Positions 18,466-31,764 of a stretch of DNA of 64,000 nt are shown here, in pieces (positions within the stretch are counted from its first letter, which is position 1; each line of letters begins with the position of its first letter). The DNA lies in contig NW_025407869.1 of NCBI RefSeq assembly GCF_003324165.1, forward strand, positions 1-64,000. Reading direction: 5' to 3'. Source of the stretch: Naegleria lovaniensis (Eukaryota; Heterolobosea; Eutetramitea; Acrasida; Naegleriidae). Below the pieces are notes generated by a model. That model searched no databases and was not told the DNA's origin. It was given only the letters and a program-made list of their open reading frames with translations. Made by a program: the position numbers and the translations under genes.

Positions 18466-21351
18466 TTATTCTTGATACATGTTCTCAATTTGACGTTTGT
18501 ACTTGTCAACAATGGCATGTCGTTTCAACTTTTGTGTGGCTGTCAATAGGCCATTTTCGACCGTCCATTCCTCTTCACATAGATAAATCTTTTTCACTCG
18601 TTCAAACGATGCCAATTTCGCTTGATCTGCCAATTCATCCAACGATCTCAGAACAAGTTTCAATAGTTGAGGATTTTGAATCAAATCCAAATTCGAATGA
18701 AATTCAATTCCCTTTTCACGTGCCACTGATTCCAAATATTTCATTTGAGGTAATGCCAAAGCAACTGCATAATCTCTAAATGAATCTCCATACACTAAAA
18801 TTCCATTCGGTTGAATATAGGGTGAATCTGCAAAAATACTTTCCAACTTGTTCAATGCAATATATTCACCATGTTGAAGTTTGGTTAAATTTTTCACACG
18901 ATCCACCACTCGAATAAAACCATTGGGTAAAATTTCTACAATGTCTCCAGTTCTGAAAAAGGAATTCGGTTCGCTCTCTTGATCGAAATTTGGTAATTTT
19001 CCATAGGCTTCCAAAGTTAAATCTTTTTGCTTGTAATATCCGAGTGTGACATTTTCTCCTCGAACCCATAATTCTCCTCTTGGATTTGGTAAATCTCGAT
19101 GAGTATAACCCATTTCAGGAACATCGACGAGTTGAATTTCAACACATGGCACTGGTGGTCCACAATGACAAGTTTCAAATGGGAAATAGGCATTGGACAC
19201 GGTGGAGCCAGCACATGTCTCTGTCAAACCATATCCTTGCATAAAGACACAATTAAATCCAATTCGAAGAAATTCCTGAGTTTCAGGAATGAGTGCTGAA
19301 CCTCCTGAAAGCATGAGTTTCAATCGTCCTCCTACTCCATCTGTAAACTTTTTAAAGACGAGCCAATTCCAAAAAGGAGTGTCTCGACCCATCTTGAGAG
19401 CATTTCGTTTACATTGATACGCCATTGTGAACAAGGTATTCACAAGCCAACCCAAGAAAGGTCCTCGTTTTTCAGCAATGGAATGCAGTTGCAATTGTGC
19501 ACCTTTTTTGATCGTGTCAAACACTTTGGGAACTCCTACGAGTAAGGAAGGTCTCCAGAATTTCAAATCACCACACGGTAAGCATGTGCCTTCAGAGAGC
19601 GTTCGTGCCGACGAGTATCCAATCATTCCTCCTCGAAGGAAAATAATACTATGAACGAGAATTTCTAAAATATGAGCCAATGGTAAATACGCAACATGAA
19701 TATATTCCAATGAACGTTCCACACCGAGACACACATTGAAGGAAGCAATGGCTGATAATAAATTATGATGAGTCAAAAGAACTCCTTTGGGTGCTGAGGT
19801 CGATCCTGATGTGTACATTAAAATACACACGTCCTTACTGGTGTGAGGTTTGCCTTTGATTTTAAATTCTGTTGTTGTTGTTGTTGAGGAAACATGTTGT
19901 TGATTTCGACAATCTTGAAGTCCCATTTCAATCATTTCTTCAATATTGGTCAGAACGAGATGTTGTCCATATTTTTGTGTGAGTTCATTCAATAACTTTT
20001 CTCTTCGTTCGACTTCGTCACTGCTATTTTCACACATTCTTAAATTGTATAAAATGTACTTGACACGAGGACATTGGGATGCAATTTTTGGAACTACTTC
20101 TTTCAGGGAACTGAAATGAAGCATGACACCAGAGACTTTGGATTCATTGAGTGCTTGAATCAAACTATCAATTCCTAAACTTGCATAGACAGTTACAATG
20201 GATACATTTTGCTGGAAGAGAGCCAATGCTGTAACAAACCATTCATAGGAAGTATCGTCATAAATTGCAAATCGACTATTTCGAGTTTGTTCACTTTCCT
20301 TCACAGATTGGTCGTCATCAAAGGTGAAAAAGTCCAAATCTCCTCCACTGCTCTCCAAATTGAAACATTTTTGCATGGCTCTTGCCAAAGCATCGACTCG
20401 TTCTTCAAATTGACGATATGTATAAATCACTGCTTCATTCTCAAATTCAGGAGTGTACCAAACTTTCTTCTTTCCATTTTCAGCATTGACTTCTTTCGAA
20501 TGCATTTTTCGAAGTACTCGTTGTCCCACACATGGTTTGTCAGCGTAATGATTCATGCATTGTTTAAAGTATTGAAAGAGAGTTTCTGGAACTAGTCGTT
20601 GATCTTTTTGTGTCAATTGAAAATCAGGATATTCAAGATTTTTCCAAGGAGTGTCCACATGTTGCAAATTAGAAATATTTTCCTTTTCTGCCAATTGTTG
20701 TAACAAGTGTTTGACCTTCAAATATTGTTCATCGACTTGATGAAATAATTGATCACGTGTAGAGGGTGGAAGTAACTCATCGAGAACGCTCTCCTTCTCA
20801 ACCAATGATCCATCACGAGTGTGACTCATCAAATGACGATAAATAGGACTCTTATTTTCCATATCAAAGTATTCTTTTGGATTTTTCTAGAAAATCATTC
20901 AAAGAAATCATCGATGGTTCGGAATTTGTTGATCAATTCAACCAAAGGAACAACAAGTGTTGAACAAGTAATTATGAAAATCAAATGATCAATGATACAA
21001 TACATCGGAATGTATTCAATAATAATAATAATAATATTATTATTATATATACACAACACCAATCATGATGAATCTGTTACTACTTACAATCTTAGTCGAA
21101 TGACTCGTTGGAAAATAGGGAGCAGCCAATAAACTTGAATCCATGTCTCCTCTCAAATCATGAACCAAATACGTCTTTCCATGCCAATGATACATGATCA
21201 GAAAGAGAAGATAATCTACCCAATTCAAAATGAAGGCAAGAAGAGCTGTGAGAGGAGCTTCCAAGAAGGATATCAACCATCGGAAACAACTGCCTTTATG
21301 TTTTGAAGAGGATGCCACGGAGGGCTTGTTGTGAGTGGTCGCTTCCACCAT
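18466..21351 (-). CDS. Long-chain acyl-CoA synthetase with N-terminal membrane anchor, two exons
   Basis: Exon 1 is 21351-21088 and exon 2 is 20886-18466; the 201-nt intron (GTAAGT to TTTTCTAG) joins STKI to KNPKEYFDM in frame, giving 894 residues. Exon 1 holds one or two hydrophobic helices (about residues 24-58), a membrane anchor as in animal and yeast ACSL enzymes. The rest is the ANL-superfamily AMP-forming fold: ATP-binding MYTSGSTSAPKGVLLTHHN near residue 445, GYGLTETCAGS near 636, FFRTGDIVEILPNGFIRVVD near 731, and the hinge and C-terminal LTKLQHGEYIALNKLES. It activates long fatty acids to acyl-CoA with ATP. An extended acidic insert (about 210-320) is longer than in human ACSLs. Exon 2 alone would lack the anchor. 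Confidence 0.9.
21018..21050 (+). repeat. AAT/ATT microsatellite palindrome inside an intron
   Basis: An (AAT)n run turns into (ATT)n. A 22-nt stretch centred near 21035/21036 is perfectly self-complementary. It lies in the acyl-CoA synthetase intron. Confidence 0.85.
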
Positions 21352-21775
21352 GATTAATGTGTGACGCTTTTTTTTAATTAATCTTAAATGGGCTATTTAT
21401 GGAAAATTTTCAAATATCGAATATTGAATACTCAGTGCTGGACTCGAAGTTTGTGTTTTTTGTTGAGTTGCAATAAAGTCCTTCGTTGTCTTTTAATTCG
21501 TCACACCAATAGGATATCAAGAAGGAGTAATTGTCGCGAGAAGAGAGGAGAATTTCGCACACCCTTTCGAAAAAACCTCCGCCTTTGCATTTTTGACTCA
21601 GGGAATTCGGACGTGGTCACGTATTTTGTCATCATTATACCTCTTTAATTTCATAGAGCCTCATATATTGATTGAGTTGAAAAGGGCATCGTCAACACCT
21701 TGTAGAATGGAACTGCTTCTTGAGCGCCACCTTGTTTCAAAGTAAGGAGACGAGTGGACGAGGTTTCAAACGTTA
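21352..21775. other. Intergenic region upstream of the acyl-CoA synthetase
   Basis: 424 nt between the start of the acyl-CoA synthetase and the 3' end of the RGS receptor gene, both on the minus strand. It should contain the synthetase promoter and the receptor 3' UTR. No gene or named motif seen. Confidence 0.5.
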
Positions 21776-23884
21776 CTATTTTCCAACGGGTCGTTGTGGT
21801 GGAGCCAATTCTCGACACATTTCCCTTACTTCCTTACTCGACCACCTCCAACGTTCAAAGACATCAATTAAATCATTCAAGCAATGTTGTTGCAGAGAAT
21901 CAAACATGGTACTCTCCACTATACCATTGTTATATTCCAACTTTTCCAGCCACAATTTCACTTGTGTCATGAAATTCGAAGGTAAATTCAATTGAGCCGG
22001 CGAATGAGGCATGCAGTAAGTTCTCACAATAAATAGTCCAATTTTGTTTCGATTCTTTTGAGAGGTCATCTTTGATTTAAATTGTTCAATGTCCTTATAG
22101 CACAACACGCTCTCAGGGCAGTACGATCGTTTTGCAAATTCCAATAACATTTCAAATGTTTTCTTGTTTTTGAGAATTTTCTCAATCATGCAACGTTCCA
22201 TGTCGTGTTCATTACCTTGAATTGATGCGGGTTCGTTCGTTATCATTGATTGCTTTCTCTTCCTCGTTGCTTTGGAGTCAGTGAAAAAATGGTCTTCATA
22301 AATGGCATAACATCCTGGCAATGTCACTCCCACAAAGACTTCACAAATTAAATTTGTCATTGGCAAAAAGGCATACGAAACAAAATAATCGAGAAAATTC
22401 TTGTAAAATGTCCAAGTGCCGCAAATGACATACATGGTCATCACGGTCATTTGAACGGTAATGATGATTAATGTTTCTACCTTAATATGATAAGTGTCAC
22501 GTTGGGAGAGGAAGCATAAAATCATGGCAATAAATTCCAATATTAAAAATACGGTCGTAAGGGTAATTAAAATAATGGCCGCGTTAGGTTGTTGTACGCA
22601 TCCTGTAGTAAAATCAAAACTACCAGCATTATCAGTGGTGAGATATCGAAAGTTGGAAGTAACAAAGAAGACCTCATCGATAGCACCAAAAAAAACCCAC
22701 AAGAGAAATTGTACAAAAAACGCAACTCCATAAATCATGTACAAAAACCATGTGCTTGTGAGACATGAATAAATTCGAATTTTTCGAGTATTAATAGTTG
22801 CCAAGTTGGATGCTGTCAAATCATTAATACTTTCCATCATGTTTGCGTTTGTTTGCTTCTGAGGATTTTGGTAAGACAAGTTATGAGTTGTCGTTACTGC
22901 TACGGCAGTAGAGTTCGAGCAATTTTCAAGCATGTTTGAACGTTGATCTGTAGTATTTTCTGAAAGAAATGCTACTTCACTAAAATTTGACATGTCACCA
23001 GGCGAGCGAGGAGACATAGCCACTACCATGCTTCCACCTTGTGTTGTTACCTTATTAGAATCCCATTCGGTAGAAATTTTCAGCTCCTCCATCGCACCAC
23101 TATTTGCATGAATGGTCAAACCAACTGAATGTTCACCACCAGTGTTGTCATTACAGTGACTCCCTGTTGGCAGAGTAGTTGCCGTTAGTGATTCTTTGAA
23201 TAGATTAGAATTTGTGGTGGAATCATGATGAACCTGAACAGTACCATCCCTCTCAGTATCATCCTCTATGGCTGTTTCCGTTGCTGCCACTGTTGTGGTC
23301 GTCAATGAGGTCATGGTGGTTCGACTCTGATACAACTTTTTTCTCTCCAAATTCATTCTGTACAGTGCAAATACACGCCAACATCGCACCATGGGTCCCA
23401 AACACAGCGCTGGTATAAACATGAAAGATAACCACATGTGAATGGCACACGGAAATAATTTCCTTCCAATAAGGAGCCTCAAACATCCCAAAAAGCCAAC
23501 CACAAAACTTGTCAAGGTATGCATGATCAGATAGCCCAGATTTCTCTTTTCAATATGGGGATGATGACGTTTCCAAATCAAGAGCGATAAAGTGCTAATC
23601 GTGAGTATCAATTCAAGAAGAACAAACACAGAAGCGATGATGGCATTGAAAATGGTATCGGGACATGGTTGATGAGGAATGGGATGAGGGATCAGAGTGC
23701 TCGTGTTCATGAGGACTTGAAAATTGCTGTCGGGAGGAATCGAAATGTTGAAGGGATTATTTGAGGGATAGTCTCGGCTCAAACTTCCCAATAGAAAGAG
23801 CAATGGATGGCAGAGTGCAGTGGGATGAGGAGGTGCATCCGCAATGGAATGATTTTGATGGAATAGGGAGTAATCGAACCACAT
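21776..23884 (-). CDS. Seven-transmembrane receptor with C-terminal RGS domain
   Basis: 702 residues, one exon. After an extracellular N-terminus of about 75 residues come seven hydrophobic helices at roughly 77-104, 116-138, 146-168, 379-402, 435-460, 470-490 and 500-525. A hydrophilic Ser/Thr/Asn-rich loop of about 200 residues separates helices 3 and 4. The C-terminal domain (about 572-690) has the RGS pattern (FEMLLEFAKRSYCPESVLCYKDIEQFK, then a conserved helix ending FDSLQQHCLNDLIDVFERW). RGS domains speed GTP hydrolysis by G-alpha proteins. A 7TM-RGS layout is known from plants, as AtRGS1, and is frequent in Naegleria. It probably senses an extracellular cue and turns off its G-alpha. 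The ligand cannot be told. Confidence 0.85.
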   Translation of the reverse strand: MWFDYSLFHQNHSIADAPPHPTALCHPLLFLLGSLSRDYPSNNPFNISIPPDSNFQVLMNTSTLIPHPIPHQPCPDTIFNAIIASVFVLLELILTISTLSLLIWKRHHPHIEKRNLGYLIMHTLTSFVVGFLGCLRLLIGRKLFPCAIHMWLSFMFIPALCLGPMVRCWRVFALYRMNLERKKLYQSRTTMTSLTTTTVAATETAIEDDTERDGTVQVHHDSTTNSNLFKESLTATTLPTGSHCNDNTGGEHSVGLTIHANSGAMEELKISTEWDSNKVTTQGGSMVVAMSPRSPGDMSNFSEVAFLSENTTDQRSNMLENCSNSTAVAVTTTHNLSYQNPQKQTNANMMESINDLTASNLATINTRKIRIYSCLTSTWFLYMIYGVAFFVQFLLWVFFGAIDEVFFVTSNFRYLTTDNAGSFDFTTGCVQQPNAAIILITLTTVFLILEFIAMILCFLSQRDTYHIKVETLIIITVQMTVMTMYVICGTWTFYKNFLDYFVSYAFLPMTNLICEVFVGVTLPGCYAIYEDHFFTDSKATRKRKQSMITNEPASIQGNEHDMERCMIEKILKNKKTFEMLLEFAKRSYCPESVLCYKDIEQFKSKMTSQKNRNKIGLFIVRTYCMPHSPAQLNLPSNFMTQVKLWLEKLEYNNGIVESTMFDSLQQHCLNDLIDVFERWRWSSKEVREMCRELAPPQRPVGK

Positions 23885-24321
23885 GATGATAATGACGAAA
23901 CTTTTTCAATTCTGCAACAACACAAAAAGGACAATCTGTAGATGCAATAGTGTCATCTCGAGTGGATATTTAGTGATGGCTGTTGTTGTTGTTTTAATGC
24001 TTGGTTGATGGCCATTTGTATGTATTCAAATGGAAGGCGAGATGTTCATGAACGTGCTTGATGAGAGAAGTCTTCCATACTGGAAGCCAGAGATATTCTC
24101 ATCATCTCTTCTGAAAGGAAAACACAGTACATGAGGAGGAATAACACTCGGTGTTGAAATTTGGATGCAAAAACGAGATCCTTTCATGAAATTTCATGAA
24201 GTACTAAATCATCATGTACGGATAATAAGAGAAAGACAAACTCCGATTGATTGCATTCATCATGGCATAAAAGCATTTTCTTGAATTGATCACTCAAAAA
24301 TATTCAATTCGTTTGTATTTA
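23885..24321. other. Intergenic region
   Basis: 437 nt upstream of the RGS receptor and downstream of the giant LRR gene. I see only simple TTG repeats (TGTTGTTGTTG near 23983-23994) and AT-rich sequence. Confidence 0.5.
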
Positions 24322-27300
24322 TTAAGCTTGTAACGATTGATAGGACGATTGGTAGGCAGAAAGATTGGCAATGAATGAAATCTTGGCAAAATCACTTGCA
24401 AAAGTACAATAAATGCTTTCCTTCTTTGGCAATGCTTTGGAATTGTCTGTTCCGTCCAAATTCTTGTTCAATTTCACTTTGGTCGTTGGTGTCGTTTGTT
24501 GTACTGATTTGTAATCAATCCACAATTCATTAATTTCAAATTGACAAATCTTTTCAATGAGTGAGGAATAATCGACGAGATTTTGTGTAGAAGCACTTGA
24601 TTTCACACCTGTGGTGCTTGTTGACACGTTGAGCTCACTTGAAATTTTCTCATTCACAAAATAGATGGCATAATTAGAGAGGGCCAAACAACACTTCTTT
24701 TCACCACTTCCATTGCCCATATCCAACAATACTTCACTGAAAAATAATAATTGTTCATCTACACCGGATGCAAAAATGTGTTGTAAACTTTTGAAAAGTC
24801 TCCAATCAATGGAAATATCCAAAGAATTGCCCTTGTTGTGAATTTGTGAAATCAATTTGGCACAAAAAGTGTCATTACTGAATTGCATGAAAAGCGGTTC
24901 TTTGGATGTTTTGAGAAGAAGATACTTTCCAGTATAGGGCGATGCTAAACTCACGGATTCAATTTGTGACAAATTCATCATGGACGTTTCGGATAAAAAC
25001 ATTTTTCCAGTATTCACATTTTCAGTGAAGGAATAAATTCCAATTTTCTTTTCGAATAAAACAATCATGCATGGTTGATGATTAATTGTGCAACGATCAT
25101 AGGCCACAACATCTCCAACTTTCAAACTCTTACTCAACAAGTAACTTCTTCGGACAAGAGATTCTTCTTTCAAAATTTGTTCAAGCAATGAATTTCTTAG
25201 AGATGGAGTGTTAATCACACTGTAGTACGAATTGGAGCTCTCGACACTGCTGCCAGATTCATTGGTGAAGGGAGACAATCTCACAATGAAATCGAGCATG
25301 TTGTACAAATTGAAGCGATCAAATCTCATATAGACTCCACAAATTTCTGTTAACAGCATGGTCAATTTTCGTTTCTGATTCATGTATTGTGCATGAGGAT
25401 TGGAGAGGGAAATTCCAGAAAATTCTTGTTTGTCTGAGGTCACGCTATAAAGTGGTAATGTCAATTCTTCCAAATATTGAATTCTGTACAAATTTCCAAA
25501 CAGAGTATTGTCACGAGTGTCATCAGAATCTGGAATGTGTTCCGTGATGGAATGATAATACAGTAAACGAAGCAAGACAGCAAAGTCAGGTAAAGGTAGA
25601 ACCCAAAAACTTAATAATTGACTTTGGCAGAGCTCATTGAGTAATTCATGATCGTGATCTTTCGAATCTGTCAATAAATGGAATGGAACATTTCGAATCG
25701 TGTTCACAATCGTGTGCCACAATTTCACATAATTGTACAAAAAGTGTCTCTCATCGCTCGAAAATGGAGTAGTCTTGGAAAAGTGGAATTGCAATCGATA
25801 TCTCAAAGTGTTATTCATTTGTTGAATAATTTGAGAAATTTGATCAATAATGTGAAGCACCTCTTTCCATGCCTCAGCTTTGGATTTGTTATTGGCAACG
25901 CTACGGAGGGCAGTTCCTTGATTGAGTGTTTTTTGTAGAACTGAATCCAAGAGATGCGTTAAAATCTTCACACTTAACATGTTCACACGATAACTTCCAA
26001 ACAAGGTATTGCTCAACACTTGATGGATGAGAGGAATGATTTGAGAGGCACCAAATTCGCTCAATTTCATCAAGTTAATAATTCTCAGTCCAATGGTTCC
26101 AATAAATAAATATTTCAACTCCTTATCTGATAATAATTGAGAGAGTGAGATTTTGGTAGAAGTGACCGATTGAGTAATGACATCATACACATTGTCACGC
26201 AACAATTCATCAGAAAACACTAATCGATAAAAGTCATTGGCAGAGAATGAATGAGTCGAATCATCATAGAATGACCACATGGTAGTCAAAGGGTTGGCTT
26301 GTTGTTGTTCTCGCTTCATGTGATCCTTTTGTTTCTTTCTCAACAGTAAATCAACAAATTCCTTATTTGTTCCAGATTTTCTGTGAATTCTGCGAATGTG
26401 TTGCGACTGAGTCTCGGCACCATTGTCTTCATCTTCGCTGTCCAATGAGGAAATATCAGACAAATCGCTATCGGAAGAGAGAGTCAAATCATCTTCTTTC
26501 TTTTCTTCGGCAGCTGCTTCCTCTTGCTTGGAATGAACAAAGAATGGATTAAACAACTTGAATGGATTATTCTTCAATTCGTCTGTCCATTCAGAGGTCA
26601 CATCATCAATAACCATCGAGTACAATTGTCTGGACAAGTCGAGTGTTCGTTCATTCCAATAATTGGCAGAATATTGATCAAACATGCCATAATTTAACAT
26701 TTGAACATAATTAGGTTGTTTGAATTGATGTGACAGATCTTCTGGATTGGCTCTCAATGAAGATCTCTTTTTCATTCTCAATGAATTTCTTCGAGAATCT
26801 TCTGTAGCATTCTTGGTTTCATTTGAAGCATTAAATACAGCCTCCATGGTTTCAAAACTACGGGTGGACATGGATATCGATTTTCTCAGTGACTTTCTCC
26901 TAATTTTCTTCAATTCCTTTGAAGAGAGTTGACTTTCGTTTTCATTGGGCACTACTGGTTTCGATACTAGGGAAATGATATTCTTGAGAAGATCGGTCAC
27001 CATTTGAAGTCGACTCTTGTTCTCTTCGGTCATGAATTCCTTCTCCAATTTTGCAGGAGACAAGGATTCCAATGAGCCAACCAAACGAATCATGACACGT
27101 AAACAAACAAAGCTGGAGATCTCAAGCTCTGAAATGCATTTCAATAAAATAATATACTGATTGGCAAAGAGAGGCAACGATTCAACGGTCAACGTTTGAT
27201 TTCTTGAACTGGTTTGACTGATTTGAACTCCAATTCCATTGAATGAAGCATTTTCTTCAAATGCTTCAATCGAGTACAGCTGTGGATTTTCTCTTTCAAT

Positions 27301-30300
27301 TTGTTGTTCTTGTTTGGTAATGAGAATGAAGAGTTTTCCAAATTGCTCAAAATCCAACTGTTCTGAAGGAGGAGTGGGTTGTAGTACTCTCAACAAGCGG
27401 ATACAATGATCGATGAGATTGTAATAAAGTTGCTTGGTGGACAAATCAACAGTCAATTGTTGAATAATCTTCAATAATTGAATTAAAAGAACATCCTTGT
27501 ACTCTGATAAAAGTTCTTCCTTTTTCACATAACTCAAAATGCCAAGCAATGTCGACAACTCAAACGAGTGATTAAGTTTTGTTCCTCTATATCCTGCTTC
27601 TCTAGACAGGGTACTAATGGATGTGACAACTTTTTTCAAAAGATCCTTTTCAATGTTCGTTTCTCTAATGACTGAAATGAAACAACTTGCTGCAATTCGA
27701 TTGAGTTCGAGTGAACTCGACACAGACAACAAGTTATTTTCATTATCCAATGTTGAGGTAGCATTGGAAGTGTTAGTATTCAACAAGACAATCTCCAAGA
27801 GACGTTGTTGAAGGAGAGCACAATACTTTGGATCATTCACCATTTCTAAATGTTTGTTAATATTCAAAAGTGGTAACATTTGAATTAAATGCAATACAGT
27901 AGACACAAGTGGCACTCCTAACACGGGATTAATCAAAATATTTTGAAGAGTTTCTTCTTGAATAAATCTCAATAGAATATCTTGCAAATCATGAATTTGG
28001 TTCATGTTGATCATGACTTGCATTCCTTGCAAACGATACGATTCATCGGTCATTTGAGTGTTGTCACCTGCTCTAACAAGAGTTCTACTGGATGTGACAT
28101 ATTGTGTTTGATGCTTGACCATTTTGTAATGATAAATGGTCAACAATGTGTCAATGGACTCCAACGCTCCTGAAATTTGTTTGATATTCATGGTCGTAAT
28201 TCCATTATTAAGGAAATACTTCAAAGTCGAGAGAAGGAGATCCATAAACTTTTTCTGTTTGAACATGTCGTCCTTAATTTTAGAAACGTGACAAACACTT
28301 GCAAGTGCCGTTTGAATAACACCCAAACAACTTGCAAAATGACTTTGCCCATAGCCAGAAACTAGAGCTTCAATGACTTGATCCGTAATTTCACTCTCAA
28401 CGTCTCCAGTGGCAGATGATGAAGATGGTGACGCGTTATTGTTACTACTATCAGTCGTTACAACCTCTTCACTAGCATGCTGGTGGTCCGTCTTGGGTTT
28501 CACAAAATACACTGCCTTGGTCAAATGTTCAGTCAGCGTAATGATTTTTCCAGAGAATTTTTCTGCACATGACGACATGACTACAAATAATTTCAACAAC
28601 AATATATATCTCTGAACTTGTGGTTGCAGAGTGGTAGGTTTGGTTGGAGATTCCATAAATTCTTTGTGTTGTTTGATGATTATTTCCATGAGAGTGTCCA
28701 AGAAATCCGATTCTGTCATGGCTAAAATCATGGCATCTGTAAAGTTAAATGTCTTGACCAACAAATCAGTGCTTTGAATTTGTAACTGTAAAATTTCGTT
28801 TGGAATGTCGTGCATGTTGGATGAAAAGGATTTAAATTGATTGGTCATGAATTCTTGATAAAACTTGGTAATTCCTTGAAGTTTCTTAGTTTTGGCCGTG
28901 GCAAGGAGTGAATTTCCACTTTCTTCATTTTGCATGCCACCACGTTTTTGACTGTTGGCACTTGGTGACAAGTCTTCATCCATAACAGGTCCAATATAGG
29001 AGGAACGTCTTCGAGTGTCAGAAAAGTTTGGAATGAGATAACTAGGAGAATTTCTTTGAGTGGGATCATCCACTGTCAATGGTTGTTTCAATTTCATGCT
29101 CAAACGATTGAGTTCTTGAGGTGTGGAAATTTTTGGAATGCTCAAAGGATCATAATCATCGAAATATTTGAGAACGGTGCACAAATTGGCAATGGGTTGT
29201 TGATTGTACTTTCCACTTTGTGCCAAAATGAATTGATGAAGTGCCTGATTGGTCGTTCTCAAAATTTCAGTGTTGTTGTTCCAGAAGAGGAATTTACCCA
29301 ATTCTGTGAGGGCTTGAACTTCTTCACGAGTGGCATTGTCAAACGTTCGAGTGTAGAAACCAAAGCTAGTGACCAAGCAACGAATAAAGCACTCCTTGAG
29401 AGTATGTGTTTCGTCACGGGTAATGTAACCTTTCAACAATTCAATAAATTTCACATAACCGGTGAGACCAATAGTGTTTGGATCGTCTGCATGCAACTTC
29501 ATGGAAATGTCTGAAATGTTTGATAAGAGTTGTTTCATGGTTCGTAACAATTTCTGACCAGCCACTAACAAGTAAATTTGTGAAGTATTTTCGAGGACTT
29601 CATTGATCTTGTCAAAATGTGTTTGTTCCTTAATGGCCTCCACAATGGTGGCTCTTCTTCCAGGTTCCTCAACAATGGGTTCATCCTCTATGACTTTTGT
29701 TTGAAGCACACTGAATAAATTATTAAACGATGGAACTCGTTTCATGAGACCTCGAGAGGTTCCTTTGAGTTGTTCTCCAACTTCGTCAAAGAACAAGGGT
29801 TGAATCAAGTTGGAAGAGCCATCGCCTTGTTGACTGGCAGATTTACGTTCCTTACTAGAAATTTCCTTTCCGTCCAAACTTGTCAATTGTAAACGAGTAA
29901 TGAATAGAGCTCGATAATTCATTAATTTCATGACGAAAGGATTTGAATCAAAATTCACACTCTTCAATTTTTTGAAATTGGTCTTCAATTCCACGAGAAA
30001 ATTGTCCAATTTTTCCTTATTCATATCCAATTGATTAAATGACAAGTTCAAATCTCGCAATTTCACACAACCACGTAATCGAGTCACAGTTTCTGTTCCA
30101 TTCGAAATCATGTTATAGGACATGTCGAGATATTCCAAATTTACTAATTGAGACAAGGATTCTGGAACAGACGAGAGTGAATTGTGACTCAAATCGACAA
30201 GTACAAGATGTGAATGAACATTGGTAAAGAGACATTTGTGAATTTCATTGTGAGAGGCGTAGAGACGTTTCAAACGAGTGAACATTTCAAATGGCTTGTC

Positions 30301-30726
30301 AATTTCTTTAAATCGGTTTTTGCTAAAGTGACCATCGGATCGAGAATATATCAACAAGAGGTTTTTCGGATGATGACCATGTTGTCCAATGATAATTTAC
30401 ATACACACACATTGTGTTGTATATCATACCATAATGTCAATTTCAAAAGAAAAACAACAACCATCATGAATCATTTTGAAATTCTCTCTTCGCACACACA
30501 CAACCTACCTAATATCCAATTCCTTCACACAAGCAGTTTTCATAATTCGCAACGCCTGCAACGAATTGATTTGAAATTTATCATTGGAAAAGTCCAAATA
30601 GAGTGGATACGACAACTTTTTGCTCACATCCTTGACACAAATTTTACGAAAAGTTTCTTCACTCAATTCGGAATAGAATTGATTGGGAGTGATGATGAAA
30701 TTACGTTTCTTTTTATCGATGGGCAT
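24322..30726 (-). CDS. Giant leucine-rich-repeat protein with helical-repeat body, two exons
   Basis: Exon 1 (30726-30509) and exon 2 (30322-24322) are joined by a 186-nt intron (GTAGGT to CTTTAG). The join makes LDISKNRFKEIDKPFEMF, a proper leucine-rich repeat, and gives 2,072 residues. LRRs span about residues 60-200. A very long, mainly alpha-helical body follows (about 300-1750), resembling armadillo/HEAT-type stacking, with several acidic or Ser-rich low-complexity breaks. Near 1860-2070 alternating strands (GKYLLLKTSKEPLFMQFSND and similar) could form a PH-like module. I do not recognise a named family; LRR plus helical repeats suggests a cytoskeletal or membrane-trafficking scaffold. 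No membrane helix, signal peptide or catalytic motif is visible. Confidence 0.75.
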
Positions 30727-31764
30727 GATTTAGTAATTAGTTCCTAGATGATGATATGATGCGAGTCGTAGAGAGAAAAAAAACTCGATGAAAATTGTTG
30801 TTTTGTTGTGATAGGGATACACACGAAAATATGAAAATACAATGAGTTGTGCAACAGAAGGTTCTTCTAGATCTCTCTCTGTGTTGATGTTGTGATTTCG
30901 ACAAAAGCCTTTTCGTGTGGGCTGCAGCAACAATGAGGTAAAATTGAGAGAGAGAATGTGGGTGACTTTTTTTTGTGTGATGTAACGACTTTGTGTGTTG
31001 ACATGCGACATGTGAAAGGAGATGTAAAAACAACTACACCAGCGGAACAACAAAATCAATTAGCGCAATAAAACATCATTGGTTTTATGCAAACTCGACA
31101 TTATGTTCCTTCGAGTCTCCTTAAACATTATAAACCATCATCAGCCTGACGTGCAAATTCATGTTATTCTTTCATGTTTGAAATCAGAAAGATAACGCAG
31201 TATTGGTGAATTGATTCATCATTTTCATTTTGATTCACACCACAAAGGAAAGCAAATATCATGATGTGAACGCGGGAAGAGTTGAACAAAAAATGAGTCA
31301 TTGTGGTTTTTCTTTGAAGCCTATTATTTTCAAGATCAAAGGATGAAAAACATTTTTCGTTCCGAGAGTTAAGAATTCGTAAAGTAGATCATGTTGTTGT
31401 GTGATGATGAATGGATTGTGGTACCATGATACGCGTAGTATTTGAGGTTCTTCACGATGGTTATAAATATTATTGGAAGCTTTTTCAGCAAACGATTCCG
31501 ATGCGTTACTTATTGAAAGGATTCTCTGTTGATTTCGGACTCTTAATAAGAAAGTTCATATGTGTTTGTGTTTTCCTCTTTTCGAGAGAAACGCCTTATT
31601 GGCGAAGCACATCGCGTTCAATTTCATTTTTCAAAATTTCAAAAGAGGCCCATTTCGGGAATAATTTCGAGACACGAGCTCATTTTCTGTTTTTTGGTCA
31701 AGTGGAGTTTTTTGAACGTTGAAAAATTGTCGTTTGTAATCCACCAAACACATTTCTTTGAATA
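30727..31764. other. Divergent intergenic region
   Basis: About 1.04 kb between the giant LRR gene (minus) and the first tandem paralogue (plus). Open frames here are short, rich in Phe/Cys, and look like chance. It should hold both promoters; I see no recognisable motif or RNA gene. Confidence 0.5.
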
